In this document: positions 7,982 to 17,805 of the stretch, one piece after another
How the letters are laid out: each line of letters begins with the position of its first letter
Numbering within the stretch: the stretch's first letter is position 1
DNA from: Streptomyces sp. NBC_00390
Lineage (GTDB): Bacteria; Actinomycetota; Actinomycetes; Streptomycetales; Streptomycetaceae
Direction: 5' to 3'
Length of the DNA: 64,000 nt
Assembly (NCBI RefSeq): GCF_036057275.1
Contig: NZ_CP107945.1
Span: 2,480,001 to 2,544,000, forward strand
Notes under the pieces: model-generated
The model's input: only the letters and a program-made list of their open reading frames with translations
What the model was told of the DNA's origin: nothing
Databases searched by the model: none
Program-made: the position numbers and the translations under genes

Positions 7982-9343
7982 CTACTCGGCCACCGAGCCG
8001 GACGCGGCGGTGGGCGGCCCGTCCTCGGAGTCCGCCGCGTCCGCGGCGCCGAGAACACCGAGCGCCACCAGGACGACCACGACGAGCACGAGCACGAGGG
8101 CCACGGAGCCAGGCGTGGGATACGGCCACAGGAACAGAACGAGCGCTCCGGCTGCGACCACGATGCCGGTGGTCAGGGGGCGGTGGGTGTGCAGCCAGCG
8201 GCCGACGCCGCCGGTGCGCAGCCCCTTCCGGGCGAGAGCGTGGCCGGCAGCTCCGGTGCTCTGGGCCACGGCGGAGCGCACCGCGCGGGCACCGCGGCCG
8301 GGTCCGTACAGATACCCCGCGACCGCGATGATCAGCATGGCGACGAGCACTGTGACCGCGGCCTGCTGGAGGAATCTCACCAGGGTGTCGTAGACGGTGG
8401 CCGCGGCGTTCTGCGTCTCGGCGTCCGGGGGTACGGCATCCAGAGCGAACACGCGCATGACGGCGAGCGAGACGAGCAACAGGCACATCATGACGCCGAT
8501 GGCCGTGCTCGCGGCGATCAGCGCCACCCGGGGCGACGGGGCCATCCACACGCCCAGGCCGGCGAGGACGACCACCGTCAACGGCAGCCAGGCGCCGAGG
8601 ATGCCCAGCAGACGGGCGGCGTCCTGGGCCTCGCTCAGTTTGTCGCTGCGCGCCAGCACGACCGACTGGTCGACCCCGGGGATGCTCTTCGCAGAGACGA
8701 TCTTCGAACCGATCAGCTCTTCCTGCATCTCGTCGATCACGACGGCAACGTTCAGGACGATGGTGTCGCCCTTGGCCTCGACGGCTCCCCCGCCCTCACC
8801 GGTGAGGACGCTCGAGACGGCGGTGTGGGCACGCCGGTTCACGTCGTCCCATGCCGTGGCGAACTGCTCGCTGGTGACCACCTTCCGCACCACGTAGCTC
8901 ACCGCCGTGGTCACCCCGCTCTTCAGCGGGCCGTCCAGCTTCCTGGCCGCGTCGACGACGAAGGCGGGCGCGTCACGGTCGGCCAGGATGTCGGCGACCT
9001 CGTCGCTGACCTTGCGCACATCGATCTCGGCGACGACCCGGTCGGTGACGCGGTCGATCACCAGATTCTGCACAGCGGCATCCCTGGCGAGAGGCGCGAC
9101 GGTCTGCTCGTACCGGGCAGTGTCGGAGATCTCGGAGTCCACCCAGGTGGCGACCACGCTGAGCGGCGCGAGCAGGACGGCCAGCACCAGGAGCACGGAC
9201 GTCCCGAAGAGCCGCAGGCGGCGGTGCCGCATGCCCGCAGCACGGCGCAGGCGGTCGTATTCCGCCCGTTCGGCATCGTTCAAGGGTCCGCTCGGCATCT
9301 CGTGCCGGTGGCCCTCGGGGCCGGAGTCGGCGGACGGGTCCAT
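7982..9343 (-). CDS. Four-span integral membrane protein, Streptomyces conserved
   Basis: A 453-residue membrane protein started at the ATG at 9343 (MDPSADSGPEGHRHEM). A cytoplasmic N-terminus leads into one span (GTSVLLVLAVLLAPLSVVAT), then a large extracytoplasmic region of about 180 residues (SEISDTARYEQTVAPLARD, IDVRKVSDEVADILADRD), then three or more spans near the C-terminus and an acidic tail. No enzymatic motif. The architecture is that of a conserved actinobacterial family of unknown role. It is divergent from the membrane protein gene at 9619. Confidence 0.8.
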   Translation of the reverse strand: MDPSADSGPEGHRHEMPSGPLNDAERAEYDRLRRAAGMRHRRLRLFGTSVLLVLAVLLAPLSVVATWVDSEISDTARYEQTVAPLARDAAVQNLVIDRVTDRVVAEIDVRKVSDEVADILADRDAPAFVVDAARKLDGPLKSGVTTAVSYVVRKVVTSEQFATAWDDVNRRAHTAVSSVLTGEGGGAVEAKGDTIVLNVAVVIDEMQEELIGSKIVSAKSIPGVDQSVVLARSDKLSEAQDAARLLGILGAWLPLTVVVLAGLGVWMAPSPRVALIAASTAIGVMMCLLLVSLAVMRVFALDAVPPDAETQNAAATVYDTLVRFLQQAAVTVLVAMLIIAVAGYLYGPGRGARAVRSAVAQSTGAAGHALARKGLRTGGVGRWLHTHRPLTTGIVVAAGALVLFLWPYPTPGSVALVLVLVVVVLVALGVLGAADAADSEDGPPTAASGSVAE

Positions 9344-9618
9344 GCGTGCTCCCCTCTGCGCGCTTGCCGCACGCCGGCGGGGTGTTCGCCCTGCAGATGC
9401 TTCGGGGAGCCGCACGACCGGCCGGCCCCTCTCGATCCATCGTCAGCCCTCGGCGGCCGATGCGCACCTCTCGCCCCGATCCGTTCCGGCACCGCCGTCA
9501 CACGATTCCGCGACCGCGCACGCCAGGCCGGTCGGCGTGACGTGGGGTCGCGTCGCGCATCCCGACGTCAGCGGTCACGCTGAAAACGGGGACTCCGGTC
9601 GTCGGGAAGGGTTCGTCT

Positions 9619-10431
9619 ATGAAAGCCGTGGCCGATACCGCAGGGGGCCGGTGGCTGGCCGGTGCGCTCGACAACCCCGTCGTGGGGATGTCTCCCTGGA
9701 TCATCTTCTCGGTCCTTGCCGGTCCCGGGCGCTTCGGCTTCGCGGTGGGGCTTGCGCTCGCGGTCTCGATCGTGCTGGTCGTCCTGGGGCGGATCCTGCG
9801 TCCCGGCGAGTCGCTGAAGATCCTCGAAGTGGCGGACGTGTTCTTCTTCGCGGTTCTGGCGGTCGTCGGGGCGTTCGCCGACGAGGGCACCCACCACTGG
9901 CTGGAGCTGTACGCGGACGAGGTCGCGAACATCGCTCTGGTGGTCATCGCGCTCGGCTCCATGGCCGTACGGATGCCCTTCACGGTGCAGTACGCCCGGG
10001 AGCGTGTCGATCCCGCCTACTGGGACTCCCCCCTCTTCAAACGGGTCAACTACGTGATCACCGGGGTCTGGGCGGGTGCCTTCCTGGTGGCCGCCGTCGT
10101 GGGCGGCTACGGCGATCTCGTCCTGCACAACCCGAACAACATCTGGACCGAATGGATCATCCAGATCCTGGCGATCATCGCGGCTCTCAGCTTCACCGAG
10201 TGGTACCCCGACTACGCGCGGGCGAAGGCGCGCGGCAGCGAGCAGATCCCGTCGGTCAACGGGCTGCTGCTTCCCCTGGCCGGGATGCTCGTCCCCGTGG
10301 GCATCGCCGTCCTGATCTTCGAGGACGCGGCCACCTGGTTCGGGATCGGGCTGATCGTCGTGGGCATCCTCGCGACCAAGGCGCTGTCAGGCAACGCCGA
10401 CAAGGAATCCGGCAAGCGCCCGGTCCAGTGA
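9619..10431 (+). CDS. Integral membrane protein of unknown function
   Basis: A 270-residue protein with about seven hydrophobic spans in tandem (for example GFAVGLALAVSIVLVVLG and VFFFAVLAVVGAFA), a DPAYWDSPLFKRVNYVITG loop, and a short polar C-terminus. The ATG at 9619 has GGAAGGG upstream. It resembles no transporter family I can name. A strong hairpin follows the stop and separates it from the convergent cdsA. Confidence 0.78.
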   Translation: MKAVADTAGGRWLAGALDNPVVGMSPWIIFSVLAGPGRFGFAVGLALAVSIVLVVLGRILRPGESLKILEVADVFFFAVLAVVGAFADEGTHHWLELYADEVANIALVVIALGSMAVRMPFTVQYARERVDPAYWDSPLFKRVNYVITGVWAGAFLVAAVVGGYGDLVLHNPNNIWTEWIIQILAIIAALSFTEWYPDYARAKARGSEQIPSVNGLLLPLAGMLVPVGIAVLIFEDAATWFGIGLIVVGILATKALSGNADKESGKRPVQ

Positions 10432-10453
10432 CCCGGCCGAGGAACGAGGGAAA

Positions 10454-10489
10454 CGGCGAGGGGCCCACCGACCGGTGAGCCCCTCGCCG
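10454..10489. terminator. Bidirectional hairpin between the membrane protein gene and cdsA
   Basis: Perfect 11-bp stem (CGGCGAGGGGC / GCCCCTCGCCG) with a 14-nt loop, placed between two convergent stop codons at 10431 and 10505. Confidence 0.8.
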
Positions 10490-10504
10490 TACGACCGCAC
10501 GATG

Positions 10505-11641
10505 TCAGCCGGAGCCGACGAACACCACGAGCAGCAGCCACACCACCGGCGCGGTCGGCAGCAGCGAGTCCAGCCGGTCCATGATGCCGCCGTGGCCCGG
10601 CAGCAGCGTGCCCATGTCCTTGATGCCGAGGTCCCGCTTGATCATCGACTCGCCCAGGTCACCCAGCGTGGCACTGACCGCGACGGCCAGACCCATGAGC
10701 AGGCCCTGCCACCAGGTGCCGCCGTCGATGAGGAACTGCATGCACAGCGCTCCGGCCACCATCGCGAACGCCACAGCGCCCAGCAGGCCTTCGCGGGTCT
10801 TCCCGGGGCTGATGCGCGGCGCGAGCTTGTGCTTGCCGAAGCGCCACCCGACGGCATACGCACCGGTGTCGCTGACCACGGTGAGCAGCAGGAACGTCAG
10901 CACGCGCTCGGGCCCGTCGTCCGCGGTGAGCATCATCGCCACGAACGTCGCCAGGAAGGGCACGTAGAACGCGGCGAAGACACCGGCCGTGACGTCCTTC
11001 AGGTAACCCTCGGGCGGCTCGGTCATGCGCCAGACCAGGACCGCGAGCGCGGTGAGCGCCATGGCGACCCAGGCGCCTTCCGCGCCGCGCACATAGCCGG
11101 CCACGACCATGGCCGCGCCGCCGACCGCGAGCGGCACCAGCGGCGCCTTGATCTGCTTGCGCTCCTCGAGCCGTGAGGTCAGCTCCCAGAGTCCGACGAC
11201 CACGGCGACCGCTATCACGCCGACGAACACGGCCTTGACGAAGAAGAGCGAGGCAACGATCACCGCTCCCAGCCCGACGCCGACCCCTATGGCCGCCCGC
11301 AGATCGCGCCCGGCGCGCTTCTTCTGCGGCGGCTGGGGCGCGGAGGCCGGGGGCGGGGTGTGCATGGGCTCCTGCGGCTTTTCGTCACGGAACAAAGGCC
11401 CGCTCAGCCGAGCGGCCCCCCGGTCGCGGTCGTCGCGGGCGTCGCCGCCGTCATGGTCCTCGGCGTCTCTGCCAGCGTCGGGAAAGTCCGGCACGATGGG
11501 CATGGGCCGAGTCTGCTGTGCGTCATGCCCGCCGTATGCGGGACCCGCCGGTATGGACGCCTGCGCCTGGTCGGGCGGTGGCCACGCCCCGGCATATCCG
11601 GTGCTGTGCGGGGCCCCCGCCCCCCAGGAAGAGTCGTTCAT
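10505..11641 (-). CDS. cdsA: Phosphatidate cytidylyltransferase CdsA
   Basis: Makes CDP-diacylglycerol from phosphatidic acid and CTP, the branch point to all phospholipids; integral membrane enzyme. The 378-residue protein has a long Pro/Asp/Gln-rich cytoplasmic N-terminus (about 110 residues), then about eight membrane spans. The family signatures are SDTGAYAVGWRFGKHKLAP and the C-terminal MIKRDLGIKDMGTLLPGHGG followed by IMDRLD. Its ATG overlaps the frr stop in TGATG, so frr and cdsA are coupled. The extended N-terminus is common in Streptomyces CdsA and of unknown purpose. Confidence 0.94.
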   Translation of the reverse strand: MNDSSWGAGAPHSTGYAGAWPPPDQAQASIPAGPAYGGHDAQQTRPMPIVPDFPDAGRDAEDHDGGDARDDRDRGAARLSGPLFRDEKPQEPMHTPPPASAPQPPQKKRAGRDLRAAIGVGVGLGAVIVASLFFVKAVFVGVIAVAVVVGLWELTSRLEERKQIKAPLVPLAVGGAAMVVAGYVRGAEGAWVAMALTALAVLVWRMTEPPEGYLKDVTAGVFAAFYVPFLATFVAMMLTADDGPERVLTFLLLTVVSDTGAYAVGWRFGKHKLAPRISPGKTREGLLGAVAFAMVAGALCMQFLIDGGTWWQGLLMGLAVAVSATLGDLGESMIKRDLGIKDMGTLLPGHGGIMDRLDSLLPTAPVVWLLLVVFVGSG

Positions 11642-12198
11642 CAGACCTCGAGCAGCTCGGCTTCCTTGTGCTTGAGCAGCTCGTCCACCTGCGTGACGTA
11701 CTTCGCGGTGGTGTCGTCGAGCTCCTTCTCCGCGCGGCGGCCCTCGTCCTCACCGACCTCGCCGTCCTTGATCAGCTTGTCGATGGCTTCCTTGGCCTTG
11801 CGGCGCACGGAACGGATCGAGATCTTCGAGTCCTCGGCCTTGCCCTTGGCGACCTTGATGTACTCGCGGCGGCGCTCCTCGGTCAGCTCGGGGAACACCA
11901 CCCGGATGATGTTGCCGTCGTTGCTCGGGTTGACGCCCAGGTCGGAGTCGCGGATCGCCTGCTCGATGTTGCGCAGCGCGCTCTTGTCGAACGGGGTCAC
12001 CACGGCCATACGCGGCTCGGGCACCGAGAACGACGCCAGCTGGTTGATCGGCGTCAGGGCGCCGTAGTAGTCCGCCACGATCTTGTTGAACATCGCCGGG
12101 TGCGCACGCCCGGTGCGGATCGCGGCGAAGTCATCCTTGGCGACCAGGACGGCCTTCTCCATCTTCTCCTCGGCTTCGAGGAGGGTCTCTTCGATCAC
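11641..12198 (-). CDS. frr: Ribosome recycling factor
   Basis: Works with EF-G to split post-termination ribosomes. The 185-residue product begins at the second of two adjacent GTG codons ([17 protein letters not shown]), with CAGGAGC upstream; the length equals that of the family. Typical blocks are [20 protein letters not shown] and PLTEERR-like [18 protein letters not shown], and the helical tail matches the three-helix bundle. It lies between pyrH (upstream, same strand) and cdsA (overlapping), a conserved bacterial arrangement. Confidence 0.95.
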   Translation of the reverse strand: MIEETLLEAEEKMEKAVLVAKDDFAAIRTGRAHPAMFNKIVADYYGALTPINQLASFSVPEPRMAVVTPFDKSALRNIEQAIRDSDLGVNPSNDGNIIRVVFPELTEERRREYIKVAKGKAEDSKISIRSVRRKAKEAIDKLIKDGEVGEDEGRRAEKELDDTTAKYVTQVDELLKHKEAELLEV

Positions 12199-12326
12199 CA
12201 CTTGCTCCTGCGTGTTGTGGAATAAGGCCCGGCGCACAATCTGGGCCGGCGGAACCTGTGTCGCGTCTTCCCTGCACGGTGTCCGACCGGCAGGACTTTG
12301 TCCATCCCTGGAGGGAAGCCCCCGGG

Positions 12327-13109
12327 TCAGGCCCGGGTGTCCCGGTCGCTCACGAGCGTGCCGATCTTCTCACCCTTGACCGCCCGAGCGATATTGCCTT
12401 CGGTGAGGAGTTCGAAGACGAGGATCGGAAGAGCGTTGTCACGGCAGAGGGTGATCGCGGTGGCGTCCGCGACCTTCAGGTTGCGGGACAGCACCTCGCT
12501 GTACTCGAGAGCATCGAACTTCACCGCGTCGGGGTTGGTCTTGGGGTCGGAGTCGTAGACCCCGTCCACCCCGTTCTTGCCCATCAGCAGAGCCTCGGCG
12601 TCGATCTCCAGGGCGCGCTGGGCAGCGGTGGTGTCGGTGGAGAAGTACGGCATACCCATACCGGCACCGAAGATGACCACGCGGCCCTTCTCCAGATGCC
12701 GCACGGCGCGCAGCGGGATGTACGGCTCCGCGACCTGGCCCATGGTGATGGCGGTCTGAACGCGGGAGTCGATGCCTTCCTTCTCCAGGAAGTCCTGGAG
12801 GGCGAGGCAGTTCATGACGGTGCCGAGCATGCCCATGTAGTCGGAGCGGGCACGGTCCATGCCGCGCTGCTGGAGCTCGGCACCACGGAAGAAGTTGCCG
12901 CCGCCGATGACGACCGCGATCTCTGCGCCATCGCGCACGACCGCAGCGATCTCACGGGCGATGGCGTGTACGACGTCGGGGTCGACGCCCAGACCGGTGC
13001 CACCGGAGAAGGCTTCACCGGACAGCTTCAGCATGAAGCGGCCGGCCCTCTGCCCGGTGTGGTCGCGCTTGGCGTCGGCAGACTGATTGGCGTCCGCGCC
13101 CTTGTTCAT
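12327..13109 (-). CDS. pyrH: UMP kinase
   Basis: Phosphorylates UMP to UDP for pyrimidine nucleotide supply; hexameric and usually feedback-controlled by UTP. The 260-residue protein contains the amino-acid-kinase start [13 protein letters not shown], the [12 protein letters not shown] glycine-rich loop, and [20 protein letters not shown]. The first 18 residues ([18 protein letters not shown]) are a short polar extension. The ATG at 13109 has GAGGAGATC upstream, a good site. Next downstream is frr. A strong hairpin separates it from tsf, so it may have its own promoter. Confidence 0.95.
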   Translation of the reverse strand: MNKGADANQSADAKRDHTGQRAGRFMLKLSGEAFSGGTGLGVDPDVVHAIAREIAAVVRDGAEIAVVIGGGNFFRGAELQQRGMDRARSDYMGMLGTVMNCLALQDFLEKEGIDSRVQTAITMGQVAEPYIPLRAVRHLEKGRVVIFGAGMGMPYFSTDTTAAQRALEIDAEALLMGKNGVDGVYDSDPKTNPDAVKFDALEYSEVLSRNLKVADATAITLCRDNALPILVFELLTEGNIARAVKGEKIGTLVSDRDTRA

Positions 13110-13136
13110 GGAGATCTCCTCGTGCACATACGAAGA

Positions 13137-13179
13137 AGGCCATTGCCGGTGGGTGCTGGTTCCCTGTCGGCAATGGCCT
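13137..13179 (-). terminator. Hairpin terminator downstream of tsf
   Basis: Twelve-bp stem (AGGCCATTGCCG with its complement) in the tsf-pyrH gap, followed on the minus strand by CTTCTTCG. Likely ends the rpsB-tsf message. Confidence 0.75.
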
Positions 13180-13264
13180 CCTCGTCAGATCTGCGGTCGT
13201 CCGGCGCATGCGACCGGCGACTGCTGGCAACCCTGGCGGGCTCCCACGTCGATCGCGTTCCGGC

Positions 13265-14101
13265 TCAGATGCCGACCTTGATGCGGGTGAAGCGCTTCAG
13301 GGTGACACCGGCCTCGTCCAGGATCTGCTGGACGGACTTCTTGTTGTCGAGGGCGTACGGCTGGCCCAGGAGGGTTGCCTCCTTGAAGAAGCCGTTGACG
13401 CGACCCTCGACGATCTTCGGAAGGGCAGCCTCGGGCTTGCCCTCCTGGCGCGTGGTCTCCTCGGCGACGCGGCGCTCGGCCTCGACGACCTCGGCCGGGA
13501 CGTCCTCGCGGGAGAGGTACTTCGGGGCGAAGGCGGCGATGTGCTGCGCGACGCCCTTGGCGATCTCGGCGTTCTCCTTGTCCAGCTCGACCAGGACACC
13601 GATCTGCGGCGGGAGGTCGGGCATGGTGCGGTGCATGTACGCGGCAACGTAGCCACCGGTGAACTGCGCGAAGCGGTCCAGGACGATCTTCTCGCCGAGG
13701 TTGGCGTTGGCCTCGTCGACGTACGCCTGGACGGTCTTGCCGGACTCGATCTCGGAGGCGAGCAGGGCCTCGAGGTCCGCCGGGTCGGTGGCCGCGACGT
13801 GGGCGGCGAGCGCGCCGGCGACGGACTGGAACCTGTCACCCTTGGCGACGAAGTCCGTCTCGCACTTCAGCTCGAGCAGAACGCCGGAGGTCTTGTCCTC
13901 GGAGATGAGGGAGACGACGGCACCGTTCTCGGCGGAACGGCCCTCGCGCTTGGCGACGCCCTTCTGGCCCTTGATGCGCAGCGCCTCGACGGCCTTGTCC
14001 ACGTTGCCGTCGGCCTCGTCCAGGGCCTTCTTGCAGTCCATCATGCCGGCGCCGGTGAGCTCACGGAGCTTCTTGACGTCAGCGGCGGTGTAGTTCGCCA
14101 T
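13265..14101 (-). CDS. tsf: Elongation factor Ts
   Basis: Guanine-nucleotide exchange factor for EF-Tu. The 278-residue protein has the N-terminal UBA-like block (YTAADVKKLRELTGAGMMDC, then KKALDEADGNVDKAVE) and the core KCETDFVAKGDRF motif that contacts EF-Tu, plus the MHRTMPDLPPQIGVLVELD domain. It follows rpsB on the same strand after a 104-nt gap that holds a strong hairpin, the usual attenuated rpsB-tsf layout. Confidence 0.97.
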   Translation of the reverse strand: MANYTAADVKKLRELTGAGMMDCKKALDEADGNVDKAVEALRIKGQKGVAKREGRSAENGAVVSLISEDKTSGVLLELKCETDFVAKGDRFQSVAGALAAHVAATDPADLEALLASEIESGKTVQAYVDEANANLGEKIVLDRFAQFTGGYVAAYMHRTMPDLPPQIGVLVELDKENAEIAKGVAQHIAAFAPKYLSREDVPAEVVEAERRVAEETTRQEGKPEAALPKIVEGRVNGFFKEATLLGQPYALDNKKSVQQILDEAGVTLKRFTRIKVGI

Positions 14102-14148
14102 GTCCTTGAATCTCTCTCGGAATCGAAAGTCGAAGATCTACGGGTGAG

Positions 14149-14185
14149 CGGCGGGGGCCGGTGCTTGTGGCACCGCCCCCCGCCG
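14149..14185 (-). terminator. Attenuator-like hairpin between rpsB and tsf
   Basis: Nine GC pairs, one C-C mismatch and five more pairs around a 7-nt loop. It sits inside the operon, so it probably lowers rather than stops read-through into tsf. Confidence 0.6.
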
Positions 14186-14205
14186 TCAACTACCGAACTG
14201 TGCGG

Positions 14206-15111
14206 TCAGGCCTGCTCGGCGTCCGCGGCCGGCTGCTCGGCCTCGGCGGCCGGAGCCTCAGCGGCCGGAGCCTCAGCGGCCGGGGCCTCGGCGGCCGGAG
14301 CCTCGGCCGGCTTCTCGGCCTCGTCAGCCTTCTTCTCGCCCTCGAGCAGGTCGCGCTCCCACTCGGCGAGCGGCTCAGCGGCAGCCTTCTCGCCCGGCTT
14401 CGAGTCGCCGGTGGCGGCGCCGGAACGGGCGATGAGGCCCTCGGCGACGGCGTCGGCGATCACGCGGGTGAGCAGGGTGACGGAGCGGATCGCGTCGTCG
14501 TTGCCCGGGATCTTGTAGTCGACCTCGTCGGGGTCGCAGTTGGTGTCGAGGATCGCGACGACCGGGATGTGGAGCTTGCGCGCCTCACCGACGGCGATGT
14601 GCTCCTTCTTGGTGTCGACGATCCAGACGGCGCTCGGCACCTTCTGCATCTCGCGGATACCACCGAGGGTCTTCTCCAGCTTGGCCTTCTCGCGCGAGAG
14701 GACCAGGAGCTCCTTCTTGGTGAGACCGGAGGCGGCCACATCCTCGAAGTCGATCTGCTCGAGCTCCTTGAGGCGCTGCAGACGCTTGTAGACGGTGGAG
14801 AAGTTGGTGAGCATGCCGCCCAGCCAACGCTGGTTGACGTACGGCATACCAACGCGCGTCGCCTGCTCGGCGATGGCCTCCTGGGCCTGCTTCTTGGTGC
14901 CGACGAACATGATGGAGCCGCCGTGGGCGACGGTCTCCTTGACGAACTCGTAGGCGCGGTCGATGTACGACAGCGACTGGAGCAGGTCGATGATGTAGAT
15001 GCCGTTGCGCTCGGTGAAGATGAAGCGCTTCATCTTCGGGTTCCAGCGACGGGTCTGGTGACCGAAGTGGACGCCGCTCTCCAGCAGCTCCCGCATCGTG
15101 ACGACGGCCAT
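14206..15111 (-). CDS. rpsB: Ribosomal protein S2
   Basis: Small-subunit protein. The real start is the ATG at 15111 ([19 protein letters not shown]). The body has the S2 signatures [20 protein letters not shown] and [10 protein letters not shown]. At 301 residues it is about 50 longer than most S2 proteins because of an Ala/Glu/Pro tail in which the unit APAAE recurs four or five times near the C-terminus; the tail is encoded by near-identical DNA units. First gene of the rpsB-tsf pair. Confidence 0.97.
   Translation of the reverse strand: MAVVTMRELLESGVHFGHQTRRWNPKMKRFIFTERNGIYIIDLLQSLSYIDRAYEFVKETVAHGGSIMFVGTKKQAQEAIAEQATRVGMPYVNQRWLGGMLTNFSTVYKRLQRLKELEQIDFEDVAASGLTKKELLVLSREKAKLEKTLGGIREMQKVPSAVWIVDTKKEHIAVGEARKLHIPVVAILDTNCDPDEVDYKIPGNDDAIRSVTLLTRVIADAVAEGLIARSGAATGDSKPGEKAAAEPLAEWERDLLEGEKKADEAEKPAEAPAAEAPAAEAPAAEAPAAEAEQPAADAEQA
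14232..14320 (-). repeat. Tandem coding repeat in the rpsB tail (AEAPA units)
   Basis: Fifteen-bp units built on GGCCGGAGCCTCAGC repeat in tandem and encode alternating AAEAP. The unit is prone to slippage, so copy number may vary between strains. Confidence 0.7.
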
Positions 15112-15370
15112 GGCCGTATCTCCTTGGGTTTCTCGGTTATGTCCTGACGCCCCGACGCGCCGTGCCGCAAGGGACCGAGGAGCGCGGCCACCGTGACCGT
15201 AAAGGGTTCGGTGGCGGGGCGTGCGAAGTCGACCCGGTGACCCGGATCGCCAGAAGAAGTGTACGGGACCCGGGCGGTGCCGGGTGACGGCGCTGTCCAC
15301 AACCGGCCGGTTGTCCACAGTTCCGGACCATGATCGGCGCGGATCGGGCGCGCACGGGACCGTGGATGCC

Positions 15371-16153
15371 ATGAACTGCAGACTTTCCGTTTCCTTGGGT
15401 GTGCGGGTGCTTGTCGTGCTGCTGGTCGCGGCGGTGGCTGCCGGGGCGGCTCCGGTCCGCGCCTCGGCCGGGCCTCGTGGCGGGGCCGGGGAACCCGGTC
15501 CGGCCCCCGGCGGGGCTCGCAGCTGGCCTCTGGGGCCTCCGCGTCCGGAGGTCGTCCGCGGGTGGGATCCTCCGGCCTCTCCCTACGGCAGGGGCCACCG
15601 CGGTGTGGACCTGGCGTCGGCGGCAGGCGCGCCGGTGCGGGCCGCGGCGTCCGGACGGGTGTCCTTCGCGGGCCGGGTCGCGGCCCGTGGAGTGCTCACC
15701 ATCAGCCTCACCGGTACGGGTGACCCGCCGTTGCGCACGACGTACGAACCCGTCGAGCCGCTGGTCGAGGAGGGCACGGAGGTCACCGCGGGCCAGGTCG
15801 TGGCTGCGGTTGCCCGGTCCTCCCACTGCACCACGGGCTGTCTGCACTGGGGGCTGCGGCGCGGCACGGAGTATCTGGACCCGCTGTCGCTGCTGCCGCC
15901 CTGGATGCTGCGCCGCGCGCCGTCCCGGCTGCTCCCCGTCTTCGGTGTACCCGTGCCGCCGGCGGCCGCAGTGCCTGCCGGCGCCCTGCCGGCGCCGGCA
16001 GGGCGTGCCGTCGCCGGCATGGCAGGAGTGCTGCATCTTGCGCTGCTGACGGCCGTCGCGTTCGTGGCGCATCGCGCCCAGCGCCGGATCGGGCGTGGCC
16101 TCAGCCTCGTACGCCCCGCAGCGCCATGGCGACCGCGGCGTCGGCGACGGTAG
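15371..16153 (+). CDS. M23 family metallopeptidase (LytM-type), secreted
   Basis: A 260-residue exported peptidase-like protein. The ATG at 15371 begins [10 protein letters not shown]; a signal peptide follows ([19 protein letters not shown]). The LytM fold shows [20 protein letters not shown] (the H-x3-D zinc motif) and a downstream CLHWGLRRG (the H-x-H region appears as LHWG, one His of the pair). A C-terminal hydrophobic helix and an Arg-rich tail end the protein. Its last 53 nt overlap the 3' end of the convergent TetR gene. It probably trims peptidoglycan or regulates a cell-wall hydrolase. Confidence 0.85.
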   Translation: MNCRLSVSLGVRVLVVLLVAAVAAGAAPVRASAGPRGGAGEPGPAPGGARSWPLGPPRPEVVRGWDPPASPYGRGHRGVDLASAAGAPVRAAASGRVSFAGRVAARGVLTISLTGTGDPPLRTTYEPVEPLVEEGTEVTAGQVVAAVARSSHCTTGCLHWGLRRGTEYLDPLSLLPPWMLRRAPSRLLPVFGVPVPPAAAVPAGALPAPAGRAVAGMAGVLHLALLTAVAFVAHRAQRRIGRGLSLVRPAAPWRPRRRRR

Positions 16154-16682
16154 CCGGATCTTCGGCGGCGCCGAGCTCGATCCGGCGGACGGCCGCGTCC
16201 ACGACGCCCTGCAGGAGCATCGCCGCGAGCCTCGGCTGTTCGTGGCCCAGCTCCCCCAGGGCCTCGACGATCATGGCGATCAGCCCGCCGTGCGCGGCGC
16301 GGATCTTCTCGCGGGCCCGGTCGTCCAGCTCGCTCGCGGAGATGGCGACGACGGCCCGGTGCCTGCGGTCCCCGACCAGCTCCAGCTGCCGGCGTACATA
16401 CGCCTCGACCTTGCCCTCTGCCGTGTCCGCACTGGCCATGGCGGCTTCGACCTCGGCCGCCCATACGGGGAAGTCCACTGCGCAGAGCTCTTCGACAACC
16501 GCTGCGCGCGAACGGAAGTACTCGTAGACGGACGACCTCGCGAGGCCGGTGCGCTCGGCAAGAGCGGGGAAGGTCAGCGCCTCCGTACCGCCTTCGGACA
16601 GAAGGGAGCGCGCAGCATCCAGCAGGGCGGTTCGCTGCATCGTCCGGTGCTCGGCCACGGAGGCCGCTCGAATCCTGGGCAC
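16101..16682 (-). CDS. TetR-family transcriptional regulator
   Basis: A 193-residue regulator. The N-terminal helix-turn-helix is clear (LTFPALAERTGLARSSVYEY then FRSRAAVVEEL). The C-terminal ligand domain is helical (KVEAYVRRQLELVGDRRHR). Start is a GTG at 16682 (MPRIRAASVAEHRTMQ). The gene lies between the M23 peptidase (convergent, overlapping by 53 nt) and whiG (same strand). Target and ligand are unknown. Confidence 0.85.
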   Translation of the reverse strand: MPRIRAASVAEHRTMQRTALLDAARSLLSEGGTEALTFPALAERTGLARSSVYEYFRSRAAVVEELCAVDFPVWAAEVEAAMASADTAEGKVEAYVRRQLELVGDRRHRAVVAISASELDDRAREKIRAAHGGLIAMIVEALGELGHEQPRLAAMLLQGVVDAAVRRIELGAAEDPATVADAAVAMALRGVRG

Positions 16683-16719
16683 GCCTCCACTGTACGGATG
16701 AGGCCGGGACGATTCAGCG

Positions 16720-17556
16720 TCAACGTCCTACGTCGGCCAGCTTCGCCCGCAGCTGCAGCACCGACTTGGTGTGGATCTGGCTGACCCGGCTCTCGGTCAC
16801 TCCCAGCACATGGCCGATCTCGGCGAGGGTGAGGCCCTCGTAGTAGTAGAGCGTGACAACCGTCTTCTCCCGTTCGGGGAGTGTGTTGATGGCGCGGGCC
16901 AGCAGCCTGCGCAGCTCCCGGTCCTCGGCGACCTCGACGGGATTGTCCGCCGCGGTGTCCTCGAGTGTGTCCATCAGGCTGAGCCGGTCACCGCCCTCGC
17001 CGCCGACATGCAGCAGCTCCTCGAGCGCCACGACGTTCGCAAGCGACAACTGGCTGAAAACCGAGTGCAGTTCGTCGACGGTGATACCCATCTCCGCGGC
17101 AACCTCGCACTCCGACGGAGTCCGTCTGAGCTGCGCCTCGAGCGTGGCGTACGCGCGCTCCACGGCCCGGGCCTTCTGCCGTACGGAGCGCGGAATCCAG
17201 TCCAGGGCACGCAGTTCGTCGATCATCGCGCCACGGATGCGGGTGATGGCGTAGGTCTCGAACTTGATCGAGCGCTCGATGTCGAACTTCTCGATGGCAT
17301 CGATCAGCCCGAAGACTCCCGAGGAAACGAAGTCGGCCTGCTCGACGTTGGCCGGCAGCCCGACGCTGACCCGGCCCGCGACGTACTTCACCAGCGGTGA
17401 GTAGTGCAGGATCAACTGCTCCCGCAGCCGCTCGTCACCCGTGGCCTTGTACGACCGCCACAGCTCCTCGAGCGACGAGGGAGCTGGGGGCCGCACGGTG
17501 CCACGGGCAGCGGGGGGCGCTGCCGCGCGGTCAGACCCGGAGGTGTGCTGGGGCAT
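16720..17556 (-). CDS. whiG: RNA polymerase sigma factor WhiG
   Basis: FliA-type (sigma-28 class) sigma factor that commits Streptomyces aerial hyphae to sporulation. I start it at the ATG at 17556 ([19 protein letters not shown]), 278 residues, close to known WhiG. Region 2 reads [20 protein letters not shown] and [20 protein letters not shown]; region 4 ends with [20 protein letters not shown]. Its activity is known in the genus to be restrained by the anti-sigma factor RsiG with c-di-GMP; rsiG is not in this window. whiG appears to be a single-gene unit. Confidence 0.95.
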   Translation of the reverse strand: MPQHTSGSDRAAAPPAARGTVRPPAPSSLEELWRSYKATGDERLREQLILHYSPLVKYVAGRVSVGLPANVEQADFVSSGVFGLIDAIEKFDIERSIKFETYAITRIRGAMIDELRALDWIPRSVRQKARAVERAYATLEAQLRRTPSECEVAAEMGITVDELHSVFSQLSLANVVALEELLHVGGEGGDRLSLMDTLEDTAADNPVEVAEDRELRRLLARAINTLPEREKTVVTLYYYEGLTLAEIGHVLGVTESRVSQIHTKSVLQLRAKLADVGR

Positions 17557-17715
17557 GCGTTGCCTTGAGCCGTTCTGCTGTGAGCGGGTGACGGGTGCGG
17601 GTTGGGCCGTTCGGGCCGGAACCCGGTGAGCGTAGCGTGAGTGCGACGCCGCGGTGGCCGAAGAACGCGGGAACGAACCAGTGGTGGTATCCGCCCTCGT
17701 CCACACCTTCGAACG

Positions 17716-17742
17716 AGGGCCGACGCCTCGCGCGCCGGCCCT
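17716..17742 (-). terminator. Candidate terminator hairpin downstream of dprA
   Basis: Seven-bp stem AGGGCCG/CGGCCCT with a 13-nt loop, in the gap between the dprA stop and whiG. Modest strength. Confidence 0.35.
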
Positions 17743-17805
17743 TCTGGCGTCGCAGACTGGACTCCGAAGGTCATCGGCCTCACTTTTTCACCCGAATGCT
17801 CCGGG

